Part shown: in pieces, positions 1 through 11,500 of the stretch
Layout of the letters: each line of letters begins with the position of its first letter
Numbering within the stretch: the first letter of the stretch is position 1
Source: Spongilla lacustris
Lineage: Eukaryota; Porifera; Demospongiae; Spongillida; Spongillidae
Direction of reading: 5' to 3'
NCBI GenBank assembly: GCA_949361645.1
Contig: OX442423.1
Span: 4,212,023-4,276,022, forward strand
DNA: 64,000 nt
Notes under the pieces: generated by a model
Told to the model about the DNA's origin: nothing
The model's database searches: none
Seen by the model: only the letters and a program-made list of their open reading frames with translations
Position numbers and translations under genes: made by a program

Positions 1-4
1 TTGA

Positions 5-23
5 ATGGTTTATGATGAACCAT
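5..23. other. Dyad with a single T-G wobble pair
   Basis: The arms ATGGTTTA and TGAACCAT pair at seven positions, and the eighth is T opposite G. The substitution sits next to the loop-closing pair. This variant is common, and in several monomers it goes with the CAATTATATAC form of type B. A related form with loop TTA appears near 8885 and 11558. Confidence 0.8.
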
Positions 24-357
24 GTTAAACCATAAGTGTTATTTCCACACTGAGATATTCACAATTATATACTATTATTTAAATCATAATAACGACGTTT
101 AATAATTAAACCATTACTAGTTTGTAAATGTAGATACATATGGATAGTATGTCTGAGTGTATTAGATTTAATTTACCATTGAATGGTTTATGATGAACCA
201 TGTTAAACCATAAGTGTTGTTTCCACACTTAGATAATCACAATAGGTATACAATCACTAAAATCATAATAAGTACATGTAATAATTAAACCATTACTAGT
301 TAGTAAATCTAGATACATATGGATAGTATGTGTGAGTGTATTAGATTTAATTTACCA

Positions 358-523
358 TTGAATGGTTTATGATAAACCATGTTAAACCATGTGTTATTTC
401 CACACTTTGATATTCACAATCACTAATATCATAATAAGTACATTTAATAATTAAACCATTACTAGTTAGTAATTCTAAACAGATATGGATATTATGTCTG
501 AGTGTATTAGATTTAATTTACCA
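358..523. repeat. Representative short monomer, 166 bp
   Basis: This unit lacks 11 bp between CACAAT and CACTAA, removing the GTATAC palindrome, and also two bases in the CCATAAGTG segment, which reads CCATGTG. It ends with the diagnostic ATTCTAAACAGATATGG, in which TCTAGA and CATATG are both lost. The same form recurs throughout, for example near 3026, 4085, 6038, 10849, 34676 and 40517, and it is one of the eleven members of the 1951-bp HOR. Its conserved position between the same neighbours shows that it is copied as part of larger blocks. Confidence 0.88.
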
Positions 524-700
524 TTGAATGGTTAATGATTAACCATGTTAAACAATGTGTTATTTCCACACTGAGATATTAACAATAGGTATACTATCAT
601 TAAAATCATAATAAGTGAATTTAATAATTAAACCTTTACTAGTTAGTAAATCTAGATACATATGGATAGTATATCTGAGTGTAATAGATTTATTTTACCA
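524..700. repeat. Monomer with double-changed dyad, 177 bp
   Basis: This unit starts TTGAATGGTTAATGATTAAC. Relative to the consensus, both arms of the dyad are changed so that they still pair. The next two TAAACCAT boxes are altered to TAAACAAT and TAAACCTT, and the middle reads AAGTAAATTT. The flanking monomer sequence ends in ATATCTGAGTGTAATAG. The type recurs at many positions, such as those with dyads at 2134, 11017 and 46187, and always with the same linked changes, so it is a single lineage spread by block duplication. Confidence 0.88.
528..546. other. Dyad with paired changes in both arms
   Basis: The arms read ATGGTTAA and TTAACCAT with the same TGA spacer. Compared with the canonical element, the seventh base of the left arm changed T to A and the matching base of the right arm changed A to T, so all 8 pairs are kept. 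The same 19 bases recur at 2134-2152 and 11017-11035, among others. Confidence 0.85.
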
Positions 701-1056
701 TTGAATGGTTTATGATAAACCATGTTAAACCATAAGTGTTATTTCCACACTGAGATATTCACATTTGGTATACTATCATTAAAATCATAATAAGTACATT
801 TAATAATTAAACCATTACTAGTTAGTAAATCTAGATACATATGGATAGCATGTCTGAGTATATTAAATTTAATTTACCATTGAATGGTTTATGATGAACC
901 ATGTTAAACCATAAGTGTTATTTCCGCACTGAGATATTCACAATTATATACTATTATTTAAATCATAATAACGACGTTTTATAATTAAACCATTACTAGT
1001 TATTAATCCAGATACATATAGATAGTATGTCTGAGTGTATTAGATTTAATTTACCA

Positions 1057-1235
1057 TTGAATGATTTATGATAAACCATGTTAAACCATAAGTGTTATTT
1101 CCACACTGAGATATTCACAATTGGTATACTATCATTAAAATCATAATAAGTACATTTAATAATTAAACCATTACTAGTTAGTAAATGTAGATACATATGG
1201 ATAGTATGTCTGAGTGTATAAGATTTAATTTACCA
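1057..1235. repeat. Representative type A monomer, 179 bp
   Basis: This unit shows the commonest layout. It carries TATCATTAAAATC followed by ATAAGTACATTT, contains no CpG in that segment, and has intact GTATAC, ACTAGT and CATATGG. Its dyad has one arm mismatch (ATGATTTA in place of ATGGTTTA). Type A units make up much of the array and differ from each other mostly by single substitutions and 1-3 base indels. The unit directly following it is type B, which shows that the two families are interspersed at the monomer level. Confidence 0.9.
1155..1167. other. 13-bp AT palindrome TTTAATAATTAAA
   Basis: Six-base arms TTTAAT and ATTAAA flank a central A. It lies just before the third TAAACCAT box and is among the best-kept parts of most monomers. 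It is altered to TTTAAAAATTAAA in the ATTACAAG type and lost in the 144-bp units. No function can be assigned from sequence alone. Confidence 0.75.
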
Positions 1236-1415
1236 TTGAATGGTTTATGATAAACCATGTTAAACCATAAGTGTTATTTCCACACTGAGATATTCACAAT
1301 TGGTATACTATTATTTAAAATCATAATAACGACGATTAATAATTAAACCATTACTAGTTAGTAATTGTAGATTCATATGGATAGTATGTCTGAGGGTATT
1401 AGATTTAATTTTCCA
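1236..1415. repeat. Representative type B monomer, 180 bp
   Basis: Type B differs from type A mainly in the middle: TATTATTTAAAATC replaces TATCATTAAAATC (one base longer), and the next segment reads ATAACGACG in place of ATAAGTACA, giving two CpGs two bases apart. This particular unit has GACGATTAAT, one substitution from the usual GACGTTTAAT. A sub-form, seen at 1-178, has CAATTATATAC and is 178 bp. Being 180 bp, the full B unit is a multiple of three, unlike the A unit. This example has a perfect dyad at 1240-1258. Confidence 0.9.
1240..1258. other. Canonical 19-bp dyad (hairpin-capable)
   Basis: ATGGTTTA and TAAACCAT are exact reverse complements of 8 bp separated by TGA. The element occurs at the start of most monomers and could extrude as a short hairpin or be read as a two-fold protein site. 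This is one clean example; the same 19 bases recur in a large share of units. Confidence 0.85.
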
Positions 1416-2309
1416 TTGAATGATTTATGATAAACCTTTTAAACCATAAGTGTTATTTCCACCCTGAGAAATTAACAATTGGTATACTATCATTAAAATC
1501 ATAATAAGTACATTTAATAATTAAACCATTACTAGTTAGTAAATCTAGATACATATGGATAGCATGTCTGAGTATATTAAATTTAATTTACCATTGAATG
1601 GTTTATGATGAACCATGTTAAACCATAAGTGTTATTTCCGCACTGAGATATTCACAATTATATACTATTATTTAAATCATAATAACGACGTTTTATAATT
1701 AAACCATTACTAGTTATTAATCCAGATACATATAGATAGTATGTCTGAGTGTATTAGATTTAATTTACCATTGAATGATTTATGATAAACCATGTTAAAC
1801 CATAAGTGTTATTTCCACACTGAGATATTCACAATTGGTATACTATCATTAAAATCATAATAAGTACATTTAATAATTAAACCATTACTAGTTAGTAAAT
1901 GTAGATACATATGGATAGTATGTCTCAGTGTATTAGATTTAATTTACCATTGAATGGTTTATGATAAACCATGTTAAACCATAAGTGTTATTTCCACACT
2001 GAGATATTCACAATTGGTATACTATTATTTAAAATCATAATAACGACGTTTAATAATTAAACCATTACTAGTTAGTAATTGTAGATTCATATGGATAGTA
2101 TGTCTGAGGGTATTAGATTTAATTTTCCATTGAATGGTTAATGATTAACCATGTTAAACAATGTGTTATTTCCACACTGAGATATTCACAATAGGTATAC
2201 TATCATTAAAATCATAATAAGTAAATTTAATAATTAAACCATTACTTGTTAGTAAATCTAGATACATATGGATAGTATGTCTGAGTGTATTGGATTTAAT
2301 TTACCATTG

Positions 2310-4425
2310 AATGGTTTATGATAAACCATGTTAAACCATAAGTGTTATTTCCACACTGAGATATTCACATTTGGTATACTACCATTAAAATCATAATAAG
2401 TACATTTAATAATTAAACCACTACTAGTTATTAAATCTAGATGCATATGGATAGCATGTCTGAGTGTATCAGATTTATTTTACCATTGAATGGTTTATGA
2501 TAAACCATGTTAAACAATTAGCTTTAATTCCACTCTTAGATGTTCACAATAGGTATACTATTCCTAACATCATAAAAACGACTTTTAATAATTAAACCAC
2601 GACTAGTTATTAAATCTAGATACATATGGATAGCTTGTCTGAGTGTATTAGATTTATTTTACCATTGAATGGTTTATGATGAACCATGTTAAACCATAAG
2701 TGTTATTTCCACACTGAGATATTCACAATTATATACTATTATTTAAATCATAATAACGACGTTTAATAATTAAACCATTACTAGTTTGTAAATGTAGATA
2801 CATATGGATAGTATGTCTGAGTGTATTAGATTTAATTTACCATTGAATGGTTTATGATGAACCATGTTAAACCATAAGTGTTGTTTCCACACTTAGATAA
2901 TCACAATAGGTATACAATCACTAAAATCATAATAAGTACATTTAATAATTAAACCATTACTAGTTAGTAAATCTAGATACATATGGATAGTATGTGTGAG
3001 TGTATTAGATTTAATTTACCATTGAATGGTTTATGATAAACCATGTTAAACCATGTGTTATTTCCACACTTTGATATTCACAATCACTAATATCATAATA
3101 AGTACATTTAATAATTAAACCATTACTAGTTAGTAATTCTAAACAGATATGGATATTATGTCTGAGTGTATTAGATTTAATTTACCATTGAATGGTTAAT
3201 GATTAACCATGTTAAACAATGTGTTATTTCCACACTGAGATATTAACAATAGGTATACTATCATTAAAATCATAATAAGTAAATTTAATAATTAAACCTT
3301 TACTAGTTAGTAAATCTAGATACATATGGATAGTATATCTGAGTGTAATAGATTTATTTTACCATTGAATGGTTTATGATAAACCATGTTAAACCATAAG
3401 TGTTATTTCCACACTGAGATATTCACATTTGGTATACTACCATTAAAATCATAATAAGTACATTTAATAATTAAACCACTACTAGTTATTAAATCTAGAT
3501 GCATATGGATAGCATGTCTGAGTGTATCAGATTTATTTTACCATTGAATGGTTTATGATAAACCATGTTAAACAATTAGCTTTAATTCCACTCTTAGATG
3601 TTCACAATAGGTATACTATTCCTAACATCATAAAAACGACTTTTAATAATTAAACCACGACTAGTTATTAAATCTAGATACATATGGATAGCTTGTCTGA
3701 GTGTATTAGATTTATTTTACCATTGAATGGTTTATGATGAACCATGTTAAACCATAAGTGTTATTTCCACACTGAGATATTCACAATTATATACTATTAT
3801 TTAAATCATAATAACGACGTTTAATAATTAAACCATTACTAGTTTGTAAATGTAGATACATATGGATAGTATGTCTGAGTGTATTAGATTTAATTTACCA
3901 TTGAATGGTTTATGATGAACCATGTTAAACCATAAGTGTTGTTTCCACACTTAGATAATCACAATAGGTATACAATCACTAAAATCATAATAAGTACATG
4001 TAATAATTAAACCATTACTAGTTAGTAAATCTAGATACATATGGATAGTATGTGTGAGTGTATTAGATTTAATTTACCATTGAATGGTTTATGATAAACC
4101 ATGTTAAACCATGTGTTATTTCCACACTTTGATATTCACAATCACTAATATCATAATAAGTACATTTAATAATTAAACCATTACTAGTTAGTAATTCTAA
4201 ACAGATATGGATATTATGTCTGAGTGTATTAGATTTAATTTACCATTGAATGGTTAATGATTAACCATGTTAAACAATGTGTTATTTCCACACTGAGATA
4301 TTAACAATAGGTATACTATCATTAAAATCATAATAAGTAAATTTAATAATTAAACCTTTACTAGTTAGTAAATCTAGATACATATGGATAGTATATCTGA
4401 GTGTAATAGATTTATTTTACCATTG
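2310..4425. repeat. Tandem pair of a 1058-bp hexamer
   Basis: Rare markers repeat at a 1058-bp shift: ACAATTAGCTTTAATTCC near 2513 and 3571, TTGTTTCCACACTTAGATAA at 2881 and 3939, and CATTTGGTATACTACC at 2368 and 3426. Six monomers form the unit. The first 770 bases of the window match the later part of the unit (shift 2664 to 2665-3434), so a third, partial copy opens the window. Copy 1 differs from copy 2 by scattered single bases. Confidence 0.8.
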
Positions 4426-7136
4426 AATGGTTTATGATAAACCATGTTAAACCATAAGTGTTATTTCCACACTGAGATAATCACAATAGGTATACAATCA
4501 CTAAAATCATAATAAGTACATTTAATAATTAAACCATTACTAGTTAGTAAATCTAGATACATATGGATAGTATGTCTGAGTGCATTGGATTTAATTTACC
4601 ATTGAATGGTTTATGATAAACCATGTTAAACCATAAGTGTTATTTCCACACTGAGATATTCACATTTGGTATACTACCATTAAAATGATAATAAGTACAT
4701 TTAATAATTAAACCACTACTAGTTATTAAATCTAGATGCATATGGATAGCATGTCTGAGTGTATTAGATTTATTTTACCATTGAATGGTTTATGATGAAC
4801 CATGTTAAACCATAAGTTTTATTTCCACACTGAGATACTCACAATTGGTATGCTATTATTCAAATTATAATAACGAAATTTAATAATTAAACCATTACTG
4901 GTTAGTAAATCTAGATACTTATGGATATAATGTCTGAGTGTATTAGATTTAATTCACCATTGATAGGTTAATGATAAACCATGTTAAACCATAAGATTTA
5001 ATTCCACTCTGAGATATTCTTAATAGGTATACTATCACTAAAATCATAATAAGTACATTTAAAAATTAAACCATTACAAGTTATTAATCCAGATACATAT
5101 AGATAGTATGTCTGAGTGTATTAGATTTAATTTACTATTGAATGATTTATGATAAACCATGTTAAACCATAAGTGTTATTTCCACCCTGAGAAATTAACA
5201 ATTGGTATAGTATCATTAAAATCTTAATAAGTACATTTAATAATTAAACCATTACTAGTTAGTAAATCTAGATACATATGGATAGTATGTCTGAGTATAT
5301 TAAATTTAATTTACCATTGAATGGTTTATGATAAACCATGTTAAACCGTAAGTGTTACTTCCACACTGAGATATTCACAATTCTATACTATTATTGAAAT
5401 CATAATAACGACGTTTAATAATTAAACCATTACTAGTTAGTAAATGTAGATACATATGGATAGTATGTCTGAGTGTATTAGATTTAATTTACCATTGAAT
5501 GGTTTATGATAAACCATGTTAAACCATAAGTGTTATTTCCACACTGAGATATTCACAATTGGTATACTATTATTTAAAATCATAATAACGACGTTTAATA
5601 ATTAAACCATTACTAGTTAGTAATTGTAGATTCATATGGATAGTATGTCTGAGGGTATTAGATTTAATTTACCATTGAATGGTTAATTATTAACCATGTT
5701 AAACAATGTGTTATTTCCACACTGAGATATTCACAATAGGTATACTATCATTAAAATCATAATAAGTAAATTTAATAATTAAACCTTTACTAGTTAGTAA
5801 ATCTAGATACATATGGATAGTATATCTGAGTGTAATAGATTTATTTTACCATTGAATGGTTTATGATAAACCATGTTAAACCATAAGTGTTGTTTCCACA
5901 CTGAGATAATCACAATAGGTATACAATCACTAAAATCATAATAAGTACATTAAATAATTAAACCATTACTAGTTAGTAAATCTAGATACATATGGATAGT
6001 ATGTGTGAGTGTATTAGATTTAATTTACCATTGAATGGTTTATGATAAACCATGTTAAACCATGTGTTATTTCCACACTTTGATATTCACAATCACTAAT
6101 ATCATAATAAGTACATTTAATAATTAAACCATTACTAGTTAGTAATTCTAAACAGATATGGATATTATGTCTGAGTGTATTAGATTTAATTTACCATTGA
6201 ATGGTTAATGATTAACCATGTTAAACAATGTGTTATTTCCACACTGAGATATTAACAATAGGTATACTATCATTAAAATCATAATAAGTAAATTTAATAA
6301 TTAAACCTTTACTAGTTAGTAAATCTAGATACATATGGATAGTATATCTGAGTGTAATAGATTTATTTTACCATTGAATGGTTTATGATAAACCATGTTA
6401 AACCATAAGTGTTATTTCCACACTGAGATAATCACAATAGGTATACAATCACTAAAATCATAATAAGTACATTTAATAATTAAACCATTACTAGTTAGTA
6501 AATCTAGATACATATGGATAGTATGTCTGAGTGCATTGGATTTAATTTACCATTGAATGGTTTATGATAAACCATGTTAAACCATAAGTGTTATTTCCAC
6601 ACTGAGATATTCACATTTGGTATACTACCATTAAAATCATAATAAGTACATTTAATAATTAAACCACTACTAGTTATTAAATCTAGATGCATATGGATAG
6701 CATGTCTGAGTGTATTAGATTTATTTTACCATTGAATGGTTTATGATGAACCATTTTAAACCATAAGTTTTATTTCCACACTGAGATACTCACAATTGGT
6801 ATGCTATTATTCAAATTATAATAACGACATTTAATAATTAAACCATTACTGGTTAGTAAATCTAGATACTTATGGATATAATGTCTGAGTGTATTAGATT
6901 TAATTCACCATTGATAGGTTAATGATAAACCATGTTAAACCATAAGATTTAATTCCACTCTGAGATATTCTTAATAGGTATACTATCACTAAAATCATAA
7001 TAAGTACATTTAAAAATTAAACCATTACAAGTTATTAATCCAGATACATATAAATAGTATGTCTGAGTGTATTAGATTTAATTTACCATTGAATGATTTA
7101 TGATAAACCATGTTAAACCATAAGTGTTATTTCCAC
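3890..7136. repeat. 11-mer higher-order repeat, 1951-bp period (site 1)
   Basis: Positions 3890-5185 reappear at 5841-7136, with markers at an exact 1951-bp shift: GATAATCACAATAGG at 4476 and 6427, CATTTGG at 4663 and 6614, and TTGATAGGTTAATG near 4960 and 6911. The unit has eleven recognisable monomers. From the CATTTGG monomer these are: CATTTGG; TACTCAC/CTGGTTAG; TTGATAGG; CACCCTGAGAAATTAAC; ATTCTATAC; a B form with GATTCATATGG; the TTAATTATTAA dyad form; TTGTTTCC; the 166-bp form; the TTAATGATTAA dyad form; and GCATTGG. The same ordered set is found near 34, 39-47 and 55-60 kb. Confidence 0.82.
5689..5707. other. Dyad with paired arm changes and altered loop
   Basis: The arms are ATGGTTAA and TTAACCAT as in the double-changed type, but the three-base centre is TTA instead of TGA. 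The arms are untouched while the loop varies. The element recurs in each 11-mer HOR unit, for example near 34328, 40168, 42116, 44067, 45658, 54736, 56687 and 58279. Confidence 0.83.
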
Positions 7137-8565
7137 ACTGAGATATTCACAATAGGTATACTATCATTAAAATCATAATAAGTTAATTTAATAATTAAAC
7201 CTTTACTAGTTAGTAAATCTAGATACATATGGATAGTATATCTGAGTGTAATAGATTTATTTTACCATTGAATGGTTTATGATAAACCATGTTAAACCAT
7301 AAGTGTTATTTCCACACTGAGATAATCACAATAGGTATACAATCACTAAAATCATAATAAGTACATTTAATAATTAAACCATTACTAGTTAGTAAAGCTA
7401 GATACATATGGATAGTATGTCTGAGTGCATTGGATTTAATTTACCATTGAATGGTTTATGATAAACCATGTTAAACCATAAGTGTTATTTCCACACTGAG
7501 ATATTCACATTTGGTATACTACCATTAAAATCATAATAAGTACATTTAATAATTAAACCACTACTAGTTATTAAATCTAGATGCATATGGATAGCATGTC
7601 TGAGTGTATCAGATTTATTTTACCATTGAATGGTTTATGATAAACCATGTTAAACAATTAGCTTTAATTCCACTCTTAGATATTCACAATAGGTATACTA
7701 TCCCTAACATCATAAAAACGACTTTTAATAATTAAACCACGACTAGTTATTAAATCTAGATACATATGGATAGCATGTCTGAGTGTATTAGATTTATTTT
7801 ACCATTGAATGGTTTATGATGAACCATGTTAAACCATAAGTGTTATTTCCACACTGAGATATTCACAATTATATACTATTATTTAAATCATAATAACGAC
7901 GTTTAATAATTAAACCATTACTAGTTTGTAAATGTAGATACATATGGATAGTATGTCTGAGTGTAATAGATTTATTTTACCATTGAATGGTTTATGATAA
8001 ACCATGTTAAACCATAAGTGTTATTTCCACACTGAGATATTCACATTTGGTATACTACCATTAAAATCATAATAAGTACATTTAATAATTAAACCACTAC
8101 TAGTTATTAAATCTAGATGCATATGGATAGCATGTCTGAGTGTATTAGATTTATTTTACCATTGAATGGTTTATGATGAACCATGTTAAACCATAAGTTT
8201 TATTTCCACACTGAGATACTCACAATTGGTATGCTATTATTCAAATTATAATAACGACATTTAATAATTAAACCATTACTGGTTAGTAAATCTAGATACT
8301 TATGGATATAATGTCTGAGTGTATTAGATTTAATTCACCATTGATAGGTTAATGATAAACCATGTTAAACCATAAGATTTAATTCCACTCTGAGATATTC
8401 TTAATAGGTATACTATCACTAAAATCATAATAAGTACATTTAAAAATTAAACCATTACAAGTTATTAATCCAGATACATATAAATAGTATGTCTGAGTGT
8501 ATTAGATTTAATTTACCATTGAATGATTTATGATAAACCATGTTAAACCATAAGTGTTATTTCCA
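6427..8565. repeat. Overlapping 5-mer (894 bp) and 8-mer (1430 bp) duplications
   Basis: GATAATCAC and CATTTGG at 6427 and 6614 recur at 7321 and 7508 (shift 894). CATTTGG at 6614 also recurs at 8044, and the TTGATAGG marker at 6911 recurs at 8341 (shift 1430). The stretch is therefore a stepwise re-use of the last monomers of the 11-mer HOR, joined to the ACAATTAGC and TTATATAC monomers. It leads into the 9.93-kb block. The whole of 4811-7990 is repeated at 44788-47967. Confidence 0.72.
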
Positions 8566-8586
8566 CACTGAGATATTTACAATTGG

Positions 8587-11500
8587 TATACAATCACTAA
8601 AATCATAATAAGTACATTTAATAATTAAACCATTACTAGTTAGTAAATCTAGATACATATGGATAGTATGTCTGAGTGCATTGGATTTAATTTACCATTG
8701 AATGTTTTATGATAAACCATGTTAAACCATAAGTGTTTTTTCCACACTGAGATATTCACATTTGGTATACTACCATTAAAATCATAATAAGTACATTTAA
8801 TAATTAAACCACTACTAGTTATTACATTTAGATGCATATGGATAGCATGTCTGAGTGTATTAGATTTATTTTACCATTGAATGGTTTATTATGAACCATG
8901 TTAAACCATAAGTGTTATTTCCACACTGAGATATTCACAATTATATACTATTATTTAAATCATAAAAACGACGTTTTATAATTAAACCATTACTAGTTAC
9001 TAAATGTAGATGCAAATGGATAGTATGTCTGAGGGTATTAGATTTAATTTACCATTGAATGGTTTATGATAAACCATGTTAAACCATTAGCTTTAATTCC
9101 ACTCTTAGATATTCACAATAGGTATACTATCCCTAACATCATAAAAACGACTTTTAATAATTAAACCACGACTAGTTATTAAATCTAGATACATATGGAT
9201 AGCATGTCTGAGTGTATTAGATTTATTTTACCATTGAATGGTTTATGATGAACCATGTTAAACCATAAGTGTTATTTCCACACTGAGATATTCACAATTG
9301 GTATACAATAATTTAAATTATAATAACGACGTTTAATAATTAAACCATTACTAGTTAGAAAATCTAGACACATATGGATAGTATGTCTCAGTGTATTAGA
9401 TTTAATTTACCATTGAATGGTTTATGATAAACCATGTTAAACCATAAGTGTTATTTCCTCACAGAGATATTCACAATTGGTATACTATCACTAAAATCAT
9501 AATAAGTACATTTAATAATTAAACCATTACTAGTTTGCACATCTAGATACATATGGATAGTATGTCTGAGGGTGTTAGATTTAATTTACCATTGAGTGGT
9601 TTATGATAAACCATGTTAAACCATAAGTGTTATTTCCACACTGAGAAATTTACAATAGGTATACCATCACTAAAATCATAATAAGTACATTTAATAATTA
9701 AACCATTAGTAGTTAGTAAATCTAGATACATATGGATGGTATGTCTGAGTGCATTGGATTTAATTTACCATTGACTGGTTTATGATAAACCATGTTAAAC
9801 CATGAGTGTTATTTCCACACTGAGATATTCACAATAGGTACACTATCACTAAAATCATAATAAGTACATTAAATAATTAAACCATTACAAGTTAGTAAAT
9901 CCAGATACATATGGATACTATGTCTGAGTGTATTAGATTTAATTTACCATTGAAGTTTTATGATAAACCATGTTAAACCATAAGTGTTATTTCCACACTG
10001 AGATATTCACAATTGGTATACTATTATTTAAAACCATAATAACGACGTTTAATAATTAAACCATTACTAGTTAGTAACTGTAGATACATATGGATAGTAT
10101 GTCTGAGTGTATTTGTTTTAATATACCATTGAATGGATTATGATAAACCATGTTAAACCATAAGTGTTATTTCCACACTGAGATATTCACAATTGGTATA
10201 CTATTATTTAAAACCATTATAACGACGTTTAATAATTAAACCATTACTAGTTAGTAAATGTAGATACATATGGATAGTATGTCTGAGTGTATTTGTTTTA
10301 ATATACCATTGAATGGATTATGATAAACCATGTTAAACCATAAGTGTTATTTCCACACTGAGAAATTTACAATAGGTATACCATCACTAAAATCATAATA
10401 AGTACATTTAATAATTAAACCATTAGTAGTTAGTAAATCTAGATACATATGGATGGTATGTCTGAGTGCATTGGATTTAATTTACCATTGACTGGTTTAT
10501 GATAAACCATGTTAAACCATGAGTGTTATTTCCACACTGAGATATTCACAATAGGTACGCTATCACTAAAATCATAATAAGTACATTAAATAATTAATCC
10601 ATTACAAGTTAGTAAATCCAGATACATATGGATACTATGTCTGAGTGTATTAGATTTAATTTACCATTGAATGGTTTATGATAAACCATGTTAAACCATA
10701 AGTGTTATTTCCACACTGAGATATTCACAATTGGTATACTATTATTTAAAACCATAATAACGACGTTTAATAATTAAACCATTACTAGTTAGTAAATGTA
10801 GATACATATGGATAGTATGTGTGAGTGTATTAGATTCAATTTACCATTGAATGGTTTATGATAAACCATGTTAAACCATGTGTTATTTCCACACTTTGAT
10901 ATTCACAATCACTAAAATCATAATAAGTACATTTAATAATTAAACCATTACTAGTTAGTAATTCTAAATAGATATGGATATTATGTCTGAGTGTATTAGA
11001 TTTAATTTACCATTGAATGGTTAATGATTAACCATGTTAAACAATGTGTTATTTCCACACTGAGATATTCACAATACCGGTATACTATCATTAAAATCAT
11101 AATAAGTAAATTTAATAATTAAACCTTTACTAGTTAGTAAATCTAGATACATATGGATAGTATATCTGAGTGTAATAGATTTATTTTACCATTGAATGGT
11201 TTATGATAAACCATGTTAAACCATAAGTGTTATTTCCACACTGAGATAATCACAATAGGTATACAATCACTAAAATCATAATAAGTACATTTAATAATTA
11301 AACCATTACTAGTTAGTAAATCTAGATACATATGGATAGTATATCTGAGTGCATTGGATTTAATTTACCATTGAATGTTTTATGATAAACCATGTTAAAC
11401 CATAAGTGTTTTTTCCACACTGAGATATTCACATTTGGTATACTACCATTAAAATCATAATAAGTACATTTAATAATTAAACCACTACTAGTTATTACAT

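Larger units (their letters stand above)
766..2139. repeat. Tandem pair of a 714-bp tetramer
   Basis: Landmarks repeat at an exact shift of 714 bp: TTTCCGCACTG near 921 and 1635, GCATGTCTGAGTATATTAAA near 848 and 1562, and TTTTCCATTGAA near 1410 and 2124. Four monomers make up the unit, including the rare CCGCACTG form, which recurs near 38256. The copies differ by few bases, for example CTGAGTGTATAAG versus CTCAGTGTATTAG and GACGATTAAT versus GACGTTTAAT. The join between copies differs in one monomer, which carries ACCCTGAGAAATT. Confidence 0.8.

Noticed and set aside
1251..1268. Telomere-like repeats from the TAAACCA boxes
   Set aside because: The boxes are not in tandem at 6-7 bp spacing and lack the CCC of plant (CCCTAAA) or animal (CCCTAA) telomere repeats.
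8649..8837. 62-codon reading frame on the minus strand, repeated at 11322, 18579, 20534, 49865, 51284 and 53074, with a relative at 34450, 36401, 54859, 56810 and 59818
   Set aside because: Each is 189 nt, about one monomer plus ten bases, starting and ending in satellite landmarks. Monomers of 178 and 179 bp are not multiples of three, so the frame shifts from unit to unit. The copies exist because the blocks were duplicated. No ribosome-binding or splice context, no protein family, and neighbouring near-identical monomers are interrupted by stops.
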